A program made the position numbers and the translations under genes. From positions 1 through 5,252 of the forward strand of contig URQR01000145.1 in the NCBI GenBank assembly GCA_900550065.1: DNA of 5,252 bases, read 5' to 3'. Below the pieces are notes generated by a model, which saw nothing but the letters and a program-made list of their open reading frames with translations, was not told the origin of the DNA and ran no database searches. Of the stretch, positions 1-5,252 are shown one piece after another. Source of the DNA: an uncultured Eubacteriales bacterium (GTDB lineage Bacteria; Bacillota; Clostridia; UBA1381; UMGS1253). Position 1 is the stretch's first letter; every line of letters starts with the position of its first letter.

Positions 1-291
1 CGCTGCATTTGCACGCGGTCCAAAGGCCTTTATCCCGGCGGTCTCCAGGCGATCTACCAGGCCGGCGGCTAACGGGTCGTCCGGCGCAACAAACGTCAGG
101 TCAATCTCCTGCTTCTTTGCAAACGCCACAATTCCGTCAATATCCGTCGCCGCAATCGGCACACATTCCGCCACCTGCGCAATCCCGCCGTTACCCGGCG
201 CGCAGTAAAGCTTATCCACCAACGGCGACTGCGCCAGCTTCCACGCAATTGTATGCTCGCGGCCGCCGCCGCCTACAATCAATATTTTCAT
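1..291 (-). CDS. purD: Phosphoribosylamine--glycine ligase (GAR synthetase), N-terminal part
   Basis: Partial gene: the first 97 residues are present and the C-terminal side runs off the left edge. The family is usually about 420-430 residues, so the ATP-grasp catalytic domain is missing here. The product joins phosphoribosylamine and glycine with ATP to make glycinamide ribonucleotide, step 2 of cytosolic purine synthesis. The visible part is the N-terminal Rossmann-like domain: MKILIVGGGGREH at residues 1-13 (family: VxGxGGREH), a W-K-L-A-QSP helix at 17-23, APGNGG at 31-36, VAPDDPLAAGLVD at 68-80 and FGPRANAA at 90-97. The ATG is supported by the family N-terminus and by an AAGGGA Shine-Dalgarno (300-305) eight bases upstream. 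It follows purH after 101 bp, the largest gap in the cluster. The usual GPEAPL motif reads APDDPL, which I take as a lineage variant rather than a defect. Identity is certain; gene integrity beyond the edge cannot be judged. Confidence 0.96.
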   Translation of the reverse strand, partial: MKILIVGGGGREHTIAWKLAQSPLVDKLYCAPGNGGIAQVAECVPIAATDIDGIVAFAKKQEIDLTFVAPDDPLAAGLVDRLETAGIKAFGPRANAA

Positions 292-359
292 CTTTTCCGT
301 CCCTTCGCATAAAACTCAAACGAACACATCATTCTCATATTCCTAACCAAAATGCACAT
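288..359 (-). other. Possible short leader ORF overlapping the purD start (ATGA)
   Basis: A 23-codon frame runs from ATG at 359-357 to TGA at 290-288. Its stop overlaps the purD start codon as ATGA, the classic arrangement for translational coupling. The best-supported internal start is ATG at 332-330, with AGGA (344-341) eight bases upstream. It would encode MMCSFEFYAKGRKR. No known domain or family is recognisable. It may be only a chance open frame in an untranslated gap: short frames are common, and the purD start has its own Shine-Dalgarno. The sequence shows the frame and the overlap; translation and coupling are inference. Confidence 0.22.
300..305 (-). promoter_or_regulatory. Ribosome binding site of purD
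   Basis: The minus strand reads AAGGGA, with an eight-base spacer to the purD ATG at 291-289. This fixes the start at the position that gives the expected MKILIVGGGGREH N-terminus. The site lies inside the possible short upstream frame described separately, so ribosomes finishing that frame would pass over it. Confidence 0.6.
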
Positions 360-391
360 CGTGCAGCTTGCCCGTGAACCACAGTTCGCGG
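349..391 (-). other. Two small hairpins in the purH-purD gap
   Basis: Reading the minus strand, CCGCGAAC / TGTG / GTTCACGG (391-372) forms an eight-pair stem with one C-A mismatch. It starts one base after the purH stop codon. Six bases later TGCAC / GAT / GTGCA (365-353) forms a five-pair stem followed by only four T residues (352-349). The pair could be a weak or partial terminator, or an mRNA stability or processing element that lowers purD expression relative to purH. The short T tract and the tight genetic context argue against complete termination. No folding energy was computed. Confidence 0.35.
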
Positions 392-392
392 C

Positions 393-1940
393 TTAGTGCT
401 TAAAGTGGCGCATCCCACAAAATACCATCGCAATACCATGCTTATTGCACTCGTCAATCGAAAGCTGGTCATTTACTGAGCCGCCCGGCTGGATAATCGC
501 CGTAACGCCCGCCTTTGCCGCCTCCTGGACACAGTCCGGGAACGGGAAAAACGCATCCGACGCAAGCACAGAGCCCTTCGCCCGCTCGCCGGCATAGTCG
601 ATCGCAATCTTGGTCGGCAGGACGCGGTTCGTCTGTCCCGGGCCGACACCCGTCGTCATGTTGTCCTTTGCGAGCACAATCGCGTTCGACTTTGTATGCT
701 TCACAACTTTCCACGCAAAGTTTAAATCTTCCATTTCTTTTTCCGTGGGCTTACGCTCGGTTACGCAAACGAGCTTCTCCGGGTCGTACGTTTCCGCGTC
801 GTACTCCTGCACCAGCAGGCCGCCAAGCACCTTTTTCATGTCGTAGGTCGTCTGCTTGCACGGCTGGGCGCTGATATTTGCAAGCTCTAAGAGCCGGATA
901 TTCTTTTTCTTCGTTAAAATTTCCAGCGCGTCGGCCGCAAAGGACGGCGCAATAATAATCTCAAGGAAGATTTTCGCAAGCTCCTCGGCCGTTTTTGCGT
1001 CTACTTCACGGTTTAACGCAACAATCCCGCCAAAAATCGAAACCGGGTCGGACTGGTATGCATTTATGTATGCTTCATAAATATCCTTGCCAATCCCGAC
1101 GCCGCACGGGTTTGTATGCTTCACCGCAACAGCCGCCGGCTCGTCGAATTCCTTTAAAAGCGCAATCGCGCCGTTCGCGTCGTTGATGTTGTTAAACGAC
1201 AGCTCCTTGCCGTGCAGCTGCTTCGCACTTGGCAGCGCGCCGTCGTACTTTGAGATTTCCTTATAAAATACCGCGTTTTGATGCGGGTTTTCGCCGTAGC
1301 GCATATCCTGTACTTTCTCATACGTGAGCGAAAGCGTCTGCGGGAACTGCTCCTTGCCAATTACACCGCGCAAATAGGTCGAAATCAGCGTGTCGTAGCT
1401 CGCCGTGTGCTCAAACACCTTATACGCCAGCATAAATTTCGTATCCGCCGACACCGCGCCGTTTGCCTTGTACTCGTCGATAACCGTCTTATAGTCCGCC
1501 GGGTCAACCACAACCGCAACATCCTGATAATTCTTTGCCGCCGCGCGAATCATCGTCGGCCCGCCGATGTCGATATTTTCAATCGCGTCTTCGAGCGCAA
1601 CGCCGTCCTTCATAATCGTCTGCTTAAACGGATACAGGTTGATCGCTACCACATCAATCGTGTCTACGCCAAGCTCTGTAAGCTGTTTCATATGCTCTTC
1701 ATTTGCACGCATCGCCAAAATTCCGGCATGAATCTTCGGATGCAGCGTTTTTACGCGCCCATCGAGACACTCCGGGAAGCCCGTAATCTCGCTCACACCC
1801 GTTACCGCAACCCCCGCTTCCGCGAGCGCGCGTTTCGTACCGCCCGTCGACACAATCTCAAACCCGAGCGAGACCAGCTCTTTTGCAAAGTCAACAATCC
1901 CGGTTTTATCACTTACACTTAACAATGCCCTTTTTGCCAC
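393..1940 (-). CDS. purH: Bifunctional AICAR formyltransferase / IMP cyclohydrolase (ATIC)
   Basis: Complete at 515 residues, close to the usual 510-530. The enzyme performs the last two steps of IMP synthesis in the cytosol: formylation of AICAR with 10-formyl-tetrahydrofolate, then ring closure to IMP. The N-terminal cyclohydrolase (MGS-like) domain shows LLSVSDKTGI (6-15), STGGT (31-35), GRVKTLHPKIHAGILA (61-76), NLYPF (101-105) and IDIGGPTMIRAAAKN (123-137). The C-terminal transformylase domain shows RYGENPHQ (214-221), LHGKELSFNN (242-251), the catalytic Lys-His of VKHTNPCGVG (273-282), DPVSIFGGIVALN (298-310), VKHTKSNA (413-420), GVGPGQTNRV (431-440) and ASDAFFPFPD (460-469). The start is GTG, since no ATG lies in frame nearby and the family N-terminus begins exactly here; GGAAAGGA lies ten bases upstream. 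purN ends 28 bp before it. No truncation or missing key residue is seen. Confidence 0.98.
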   Translation of the reverse strand: MAKRALLSVSDKTGIVDFAKELVSLGFEIVSTGGTKRALAEAGVAVTGVSEITGFPECLDGRVKTLHPKIHAGILAMRANEEHMKQLTELGVDTIDVVAINLYPFKQTIMKDGVALEDAIENIDIGGPTMIRAAAKNYQDVAVVVDPADYKTVIDEYKANGAVSADTKFMLAYKVFEHTASYDTLISTYLRGVIGKEQFPQTLSLTYEKVQDMRYGENPHQNAVFYKEISKYDGALPSAKQLHGKELSFNNINDANGAIALLKEFDEPAAVAVKHTNPCGVGIGKDIYEAYINAYQSDPVSIFGGIVALNREVDAKTAEELAKIFLEIIIAPSFAADALEILTKKKNIRLLELANISAQPCKQTTYDMKKVLGGLLVQEYDAETYDPEKLVCVTERKPTEKEMEDLNFAWKVVKHTKSNAIVLAKDNMTTGVGPGQTNRVLPTKIAIDYAGERAKGSVLASDAFFPFPDCVQEAAKAGVTAIIQPGGSVNDQLSIDECNKHGIAMVFCGMRHFKH

Positions 1941-1944
1941 AAAA

Positions 1945-1958
1945 ACCCCATCCTTTCC
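1945..1958 (-). promoter_or_regulatory. Ribosome binding region of purH, supporting a GTG start
   Basis: The minus strand reads GGAAAGGATGGGGT, then TTTT and the GTG start at 1940-1938. The AAAGGA core is ten bases from GTG, slightly long. The ATG inside this string opens a ten-codon frame in another reading phase that ends at TAA 1921-1919, so it is not the purH start. Almost the same string precedes purF (5126-5140). Confidence 0.55.
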
Positions 1959-1968
1959 AACACAATCG

Positions 1969-2592
1969 CTACTCTATATTGACCCACCGGCCACGAACCG
2001 TCAGCCGCCCGGCACAAAACAACTCCACCGCCTGCGGCAGAATCACCCATTCGGCCTGCTCCATGACGCGCCGCTGCAGCGTTTCGGGCGTATCGCCGTC
2101 CCCGACCGCGACACATTTTTGCAGAATAATCGCGCCGCCGTCGGTCACGCCGTTGACAAAATGCACCGTCGCGCCCGTCACCTTTACGCCATAATCCAGT
2201 GCAGCCTTGTGTACATTAAGTCCATAGAACCCGTCGCCGCAAAACGACGGAATCAACGCCGGATGGACGTTGATAATCCGGTTTTCAAACCGCTTCAAAA
2301 ACGTATCGGTTATAATCGTCATAAAGCCCGCCATCACAATTAGATCAATCTGTTTTTCTTCCATATAATCTGCAATCGCGGCGCAAAACGCGTCCCGGTC
2401 GGGATACGCCTTTTTTTCAATCACACACGTTTCCACGCCGGCGTTCTTCGCCCGCGTGAGCGCATATGCGTCCGGCTTGTCCGACACAACCGCCGCAATT
2501 TCCCCGCTTTTGAGCACGCCGCTGTCCTGCGCGTCTAAAAGCGCCTGTAAATTTGTCCCCCCGCCGGACACAAGTACTCCAATCCGTTTCAT
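1969..2592 (-). CDS. purN: Phosphoribosylglycinamide formyltransferase (GAR transformylase, folate-dependent)
   Basis: Complete at 207 residues, within the usual 190-215. It transfers the formyl group of 10-formyl-tetrahydrofolate to GAR, giving formyl-GAR (step 3), in the cytosol. The N-terminal phosphate-binding loop is VLVSGGGTNLQAL (6-18), followed by a Rossmann-type fold with DLIVMAGFM at 83-91. The catalytic triad known from the E. coli enzyme (Asn, His, Asp) maps to N108 and H110 in NVHPALIPSF and to D151 in GVTDGGAIILQ. The segment CGDGFYGLNVHKA (118-130) is longer than the E. coli equivalent and typical, as I recall, of clostridial enzymes. The start is ATG with GGAGGA (2603-2598) five bases upstream, the strongest ribosome binding site in the cluster. 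purM ends 21 bp upstream and purH follows 28 bp downstream, so cotranscription is expected. Confidence 0.97.
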   Translation of the reverse strand: MKRIGVLVSGGGTNLQALLDAQDSGVLKSGEIAAVVSDKPDAYALTRAKNAGVETCVIEKKAYPDRDAFCAAIADYMEEKQIDLIVMAGFMTIITDTFLKRFENRIINVHPALIPSFCGDGFYGLNVHKAALDYGVKVTGATVHFVNGVTDGGAIILQKCVAVGDGDTPETLQRRVMEQAEWVILPQAVELFCAGRLTVRGRWVNIE

Positions 2593-2613
2593 CTGCTTCC
2601 TCCATGCCGCAGT

Positions 2614-3654
2614 TTATTCAAACACGACGCCGTCGCTGCCCTCCGCAACGCGGCCGATGATAAATGCCTTTTCGCCGCTTTGCTCCAAACAGGTCACCGC
2701 GTCGTCCGCCTTCTGAGCGTCGACTGCAATTACCATACCAATACCCATATTAAACGTATTGTACATCTCGCTGTCCTTTAGGCCGCCAGCGCGCTGCAAA
2801 AGCGTAAAAATTGGCAGTACGTTCCAACTTCCCTTCTGAATCACCGCACACAGCCCTTCCGGCAGCATCCGCGGAATATTTTCGATAAAGCCGCCGCCCG
2901 TAATATGCGAAATTGCGTTAACACCCACTTTTTCAATCAACTCTAAAACAGGTTTCACGTAGATACGCGTCGGCTCTAAAAGCGCCTCGCCAAGGCTCTT
3001 TCCATCGAGCGCTTCAATCTTTTCCATCAGCCGGACATTGTCCTCCTCCTTGCCCGTAATGTTAAACAGCTTACGCACAAGCGAGAACCCGTTTGAGTGT
3101 ACGCCCGACGACGCAACGCCAATAAGGACATCGCCGTTTTTCACCTTGCTGCCGTCGATAATCTTATCCTTATCGACAATACCAACCGCAAAGCCCGCCA
3201 AATCGTATTCGCCAACCGGATAGAACCCCGGCATTTCCGCCGTTTCACCGCCGACCAAGGCCGCGCCCGCCGCGACGCAACCGTCCGCAACGCCGCTTAC
3301 AATATTCGCCACCTTTTCGGGGAAGTTTTTCCCCACTGCAAGGTAGTCCAAAAACAGCAGCGGCTTCGCGCCGGAGCAAACAATATCGTTGACGCACATC
3401 GCAACGCAGTCCTGTCCCACTGTGTCGTGCTTATCCATGATAAACGCAAGCTTAAGCTTCGTACCAACGCCGTCCGTGCCGGAAACGAGCACAGGCTTTT
3501 TGTACCCTTCCGGCAGCTCAAACAGCCCGCCGAAGCCGCCCAGCCCCGACAGCACGCCGCTCGTAAACGTCTTATTCACATATTCTTTCATCAGCCGTAC
3601 CGCCTCGTAGCCCGCATGTACGTCTACGCCAGCCGCTTTATAGCTTTCATTCAT
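2614..3654 (-). CDS. purM: Phosphoribosylformylglycinamidine cyclo-ligase (AIR synthetase)
   Basis: Complete at 346 residues, the standard length. It closes the imidazole ring of formylglycinamidine ribonucleotide with ATP to give aminoimidazole ribonucleotide (step 5), acting as a cytosolic dimer of the PurM/SelD/HypE ATP-binding superfamily. Visible family motifs are SGTDGVGTKLKLA (58-70, glycine-rich nucleotide loop), VGQDCVAMCVNDI (79-91), CSGAKPLLFLDYLAVGK (93-109), VGGETAEMPGFY (134-145), ASSGVHSNGFSLVR (181-194), HITGGGFIENIPRMLP (250-265) and EMYNTFNMGIGM (296-307), covering both the N- and C-terminal halves. The ATG is preceded by AGGGGGA (3670-3664), nine bases away. purF ends 22 bp upstream, across a tandem repeat that seems to have moved its stop. 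No broken motif is seen. Confidence 0.98.
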   Translation of the reverse strand: MNESYKAAGVDVHAGYEAVRLMKEYVNKTFTSGVLSGLGGFGGLFELPEGYKKPVLVSGTDGVGTKLKLAFIMDKHDTVGQDCVAMCVNDIVCSGAKPLLFLDYLAVGKNFPEKVANIVSGVADGCVAAGAALVGGETAEMPGFYPVGEYDLAGFAVGIVDKDKIIDGSKVKNGDVLIGVASSGVHSNGFSLVRKLFNITGKEEDNVRLMEKIEALDGKSLGEALLEPTRIYVKPVLELIEKVGVNAISHITGGGFIENIPRMLPEGLCAVIQKGSWNVLPIFTLLQRAGGLKDSEMYNTFNMGIGMVIAVDAQKADDAVTCLEQSGEKAFIIGRVAEGSDGVVFE

Positions 3655-3671
3655 TCTACACAGTCCCCCTG

Positions 3672-3693
3672 TACTTCTATTTTACTTCTATTT
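3672..3693. repeat. Perfect 11-bp tandem repeat spanning the purF stop codon
   Basis: The plus strand carries TACTTCTATTT twice in a row (3672-3682 and 3683-3693); read on the coding strand the unit is AAATAGAAGTA. The first copy encodes the end of PurF in one phase. Because 11 is not a multiple of three, the second copy is read in a different phase, and its TAG (3679-3677) is the purF stop codon. It is a simple slippage-type duplication in A/T-rich sequence. Confidence 0.9.
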
Positions 3694-5119
3694 TTTTGCC
3701 GTCAAACGGCACTTCCATTACATAATCACCAGTGAAGCACGCGTCGCAGAATTTTTCCTTTTTCCCCATCAGCATTTTCGGCAGCGATTCGCGCTCTAAA
3801 AAGCCGAGGCTGTCCGCGCCGAGTATCTGACGGATTTCCTCAATCGAGTGCTTACAAGCAATCAGCATATCCTGATTCGGAATATCCGTACCAAAGTAAC
3901 ACGGATAGATAAACGGCGGTGCACAAACACGCATATGCACCTCTTTTGCGCCGGCATCGCGCAGCATCTGCACAATATGCTTTGACGTTGTACCGCGCAC
4001 GATAGAATCGTCAACCATAATAATGCGCTTACCCTTGACTGCGCTCGACAGTGCGTTGAGCTTAATCTTTACCGCCTGCACACGCTGTGACTGGGTCGGC
4101 TGGATAAATGTCCGCCCAATATAGCGGTTCTTAATCAGACCAACGCCATACGGAATCCCCGATTCCTTAGCGTAGCCAATCGCCGCGTCGATACCCGAGT
4201 CCGGAACCGCGATGACCAAATCCGCATCAACCGGATGCTGGCGCGCCAATAAACGGCCGCCCATATTTCTTGCTTCATACACGCTCACGCCGTCTATCAC
4301 GCTGTCCGGACGCGCAAAGTAGATATATTCAAAAATACAAATATTAGAGTCCTTTTCCTTACAGTTGCTCTTGTCGGAGCGTACGCCCTCGTGGTCAACA
4401 CAAAGCACCTCGCCCGGCTCGATATCACGGATAAATTTAGCTCCAACCGCGTCGAGCGCACATGTCTCAGACGCATAAATATAAGCGTGCTCCGTTTCGC
4501 CGAAGCAGAGCGGCCGAAGCCCCCACGGGTCGCGCGCCGCAATCAGCTTTCTCGGGCTCATGACAACAAGGCAGAACGACCCGCGCAGCCGTTTCATCGT
4601 CCGCGCTACCGCTTCCTCGATAGAGTGGCAGTTGATTCGCTCCTGCGCAATAATATAGGCAATTACTTCCGAATCGCTCGTCGTCTGGAAAATCGCGCCC
4701 GCGTTCTCAAACTGCTCGCGCAGCTCGTGCGCGTTGACAATATTACCATTGTGCGCAACGGTGAGCGTACCTTTTTTGTATTTGCTTACGAGCGGCTGCG
4801 CGTTCTCGCGTAAGTTTTCCCCACAGGTCGAGTATCGCGCATGCCCAACACCCATCGTTCCCTTGAGGTGATTGAGCATCGTCTGATTAAATACATCCGG
4901 AACCGTACCCAAATCCTTATGGTGAATAATCGTACCATCGTCGTTGACCGCAATACCGCAGCTTTCCTGTCCCCTGTGCTGGAGTGCGTAAAGCCCGTAA
5001 TAAATTGTCTGCGCTGCGTCCATGCCGCCGTCCTTATTGTAAACGCCGAACACGCCGCACTCTTCCTTTAACGCCTTGCTGCTGATATCGCAGCCGCTGC
5101 ATGTGTGATTGTTTTTCAT
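3677..5119 (-). CDS. purF: Amidophosphoribosyltransferase (glutamine PRPP amidotransferase), Fe-S type
   Basis: Complete at 480 residues (B. subtilis PurF is about 476). It catalyses the committed step, PRPP plus glutamine to phosphoribosylamine, in the cytosol. The N-terminal Ntn glutaminase domain should be exposed by removal of a propeptide of about 20 residues, leaving Cys21 of CGVFG as nucleophile; other motifs are LQHRGQESCGI (46-56), GHARYSTCGEN (92-102), HNGNIVNA (123-130), SDSEV (148-152) and RDPWGLRPL (196-204). The C-terminal phosphoribosyltransferase domain has VPDSG (305-309), GLIKNRYIGRTFI (327-339) and the PRPP loop VDDSIVRGTTS (369-379). Four cysteines match the B. subtilis [4Fe-4S] ligands: C261 (CIFEYIYF), C407 (PCYFG), C458 and C461 (CDACFTG). 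The cluster implies oxygen sensitivity; the B. subtilis enzyme is feedback-inhibited by purine nucleotides. The ATG is the only start giving a short propeptide. The propeptide has an unusual CxxC (C7, C10). Confidence 0.98.
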   Translation of the reverse strand: MKNNHTCSGCDISSKALKEECGVFGVYNKDGGMDAAQTIYYGLYALQHRGQESCGIAVNDDGTIIHHKDLGTVPDVFNQTMLNHLKGTMGVGHARYSTCGENLRENAQPLVSKYKKGTLTVAHNGNIVNAHELREQFENAGAIFQTTSDSEVIAYIIAQERINCHSIEEAVARTMKRLRGSFCLVVMSPRKLIAARDPWGLRPLCFGETEHAYIYASETCALDAVGAKFIRDIEPGEVLCVDHEGVRSDKSNCKEKDSNICIFEYIYFARPDSVIDGVSVYEARNMGGRLLARQHPVDADLVIAVPDSGIDAAIGYAKESGIPYGVGLIKNRYIGRTFIQPTQSQRVQAVKIKLNALSSAVKGKRIIMVDDSIVRGTTSKHIVQMLRDAGAKEVHMRVCAPPFIYPCYFGTDIPNQDMLIACKHSIEEIRQILGADSLGFLERESLPKMLMGKKEKFCDACFTGDYVMEVPFDGKKIEVK

Positions 5120-5125
5120 GGATTT

Positions 5126-5140
5126 ACCCCATCCCTTTCC
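5126..5140 (-). promoter_or_regulatory. Ribosome binding region of purF with a minimal start-stop frame
   Basis: The minus strand reads GGAAAGGGATGGGGT, then AAATCC and the purF ATG. The GGGG run is seven bases from the ATG. Inside the string, ATG GGG TAA (5132-5124) is a two-codon frame whose own AGGA lies five bases upstream (5141-5138). Initiation there would stop four bases before the purF ATG. Which ATG is favoured cannot be decided from sequence, but PurF homology requires the downstream one for the protein. Confidence 0.5.
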
Positions 5141-5204
5141 TAAGACTGAAGGATTCGTTTCTTGCTTTTTTAATTTCGCGTTTTGTACATACTTACGTCC
5201 ATAC

Positions 5205-5231
5205 TCCGTTTACCGCTTTGCGGCAAACGGA
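5205..5231 (-). promoter_or_regulatory. Long hairpin in the purF leader
   Basis: On the minus strand TCCGTTTGCCGC / AAA / GCGGTAAACGGA forms a 12-pair stem with a three-base loop. The only non-Watson-Crick position is G-U in the minus-strand RNA, whereas the plus-strand RNA would have an A-C mismatch there, which favours a role in the purF-side transcript. No T tract follows, so it is not a standard intrinsic terminator in that direction. It may be a leader structure, a processing site, or a copy of an interspersed palindromic repeat. It starts 86 bases upstream of the purF start codon. Confidence 0.5.
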
Positions 5232-5232
5232 C

Positions 5233-5252
5233 CCGCAAAATTTATTTTGCGG
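5233..5252. repeat. Perfect inverted repeat at the window edge
   Basis: CCGCAAAAT (5233-5241) and ATTTTGCGG (5244-5252) are exact reverse complements separated by two T residues. C at 5232 could extend the stem if the first base beyond the edge is G. It may be the terminator hairpin of a gene outside the window or part of a paired leader structure with the hairpin one base away. In the minus-strand direction it is not followed by a T tract; what follows in the plus direction is not visible. Confidence 0.55.

Noticed and set aside
372..391. CGAAC...GTTC in the purH-purD gap as a PurR operator
   Set aside because: The arms are only four bases apart, far closer than a PurBox pair, and the element is better explained as an RNA hairpin after the purH stop.
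1278..1922. A 214-codon open frame on the plus strand
   Set aside because: It lies wholly antisense to the well-supported purH coding region. The predicted product is arginine-rich with no recognisable motif, as expected from the complement of a moderately GC-rich gene.
3097..3735. A 212-codon open frame on the plus strand crossing the purM-purF junction
   Set aside because: It is antisense to purM and the end of purF, has no recognisable domain, and both genes beneath it are intact with full motif sets.
4391..4813. A 140-codon open frame on the plus strand
   Set aside because: It is antisense to the PurF glutaminase domain and is arginine-rich, low-information sequence; treated as a shadow.
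5153..5182. Possible PurR operator (PurBox) upstream of purF, based on two CGAA motifs on the minus strand
   Set aside because: The known PurBox arrangement is an inverted pair of CGAAC-type sites about 16-17 bases apart. Here the two CGAA motifs are direct repeats with poor flanks.
5120..5204. A sigma-A type promoter in the visible purF leader
   Set aside because: I found no convincing TTGACA/TATAAT pair with 16-18 bp spacing. The promoter may lie beyond 5252, possibly upstream of other pur genes.
5120..5252. A purine (guanine/adenine) riboswitch upstream of purF
   Set aside because: The palindromes do not form the three-way junction layout, and I could not find the conserved junction and loop sequences of that riboswitch class.

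Overview
This window is an ordinary, tightly packed de novo purine (IMP) biosynthesis operon segment. All genes lie on the minus strand and are transcribed from right to left in the order purF, purM, purN, purH, purD. The four inner genes are complete. purD is cut by the left edge of the window, so only its N-terminal 97 codons are present. I recognise no mobile element, CRISPR array, stable RNA gene, defence locus or unknown protein family, and no novel multi-gene system.

The organism is probably a member of Bacillota, most likely class Clostridia. The gene order matches the clostridial/bacillar pur cluster. PurF is of the Bacillus subtilis type, with a cleavable propeptide and four cysteines for a [4Fe-4S] cluster. 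PurN and PurD carry motif variants that I associate with gut Clostridia (Oscillospiraceae-like), but that last point rests on memory. Codons such as GCG and CCG are frequent, giving a moderate G+C content and long meaningless open frames on the opposite strand.

Layout from the 5' end of the transcript (right edge): 5120-5252 is a 133-bp purF leader with two adjacent inverted repeats at its far end and a purine-rich ribosome binding region. purF is at 5119-3677, followed by a 22-bp gap containing a perfect 11-bp tandem repeat that supplies the purF stop. purM is at 3654-2614, then a 21-bp gap; purN is at 2592-1969, then a 28-bp gap; purH is at 1940-393 with a GTG start. A 101-bp gap with two small hairpins and a possible short coupled leader ORF precedes purD (291 to beyond the left edge). 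No gene-free stretch exceeds 300 bp.

Together the products cover the committed step (PurF: PRPP to phosphoribosylamine), step 2 (PurD: to GAR), step 3 (PurN: to formyl-GAR), step 5 (PurM: FGAM to AIR) and the last two steps (PurH: AICAR to IMP). FGAM synthase (PurL/Q/S), PurE/K, PurC and PurB are not in the window. The observations worth a second look are all in the junctions: the stop-generating duplication between purF and purM, the twin palindromes upstream of purF, the hairpins and coupled ORF before purD, and a repeated initiation-region sequence upstream of purF and purH.
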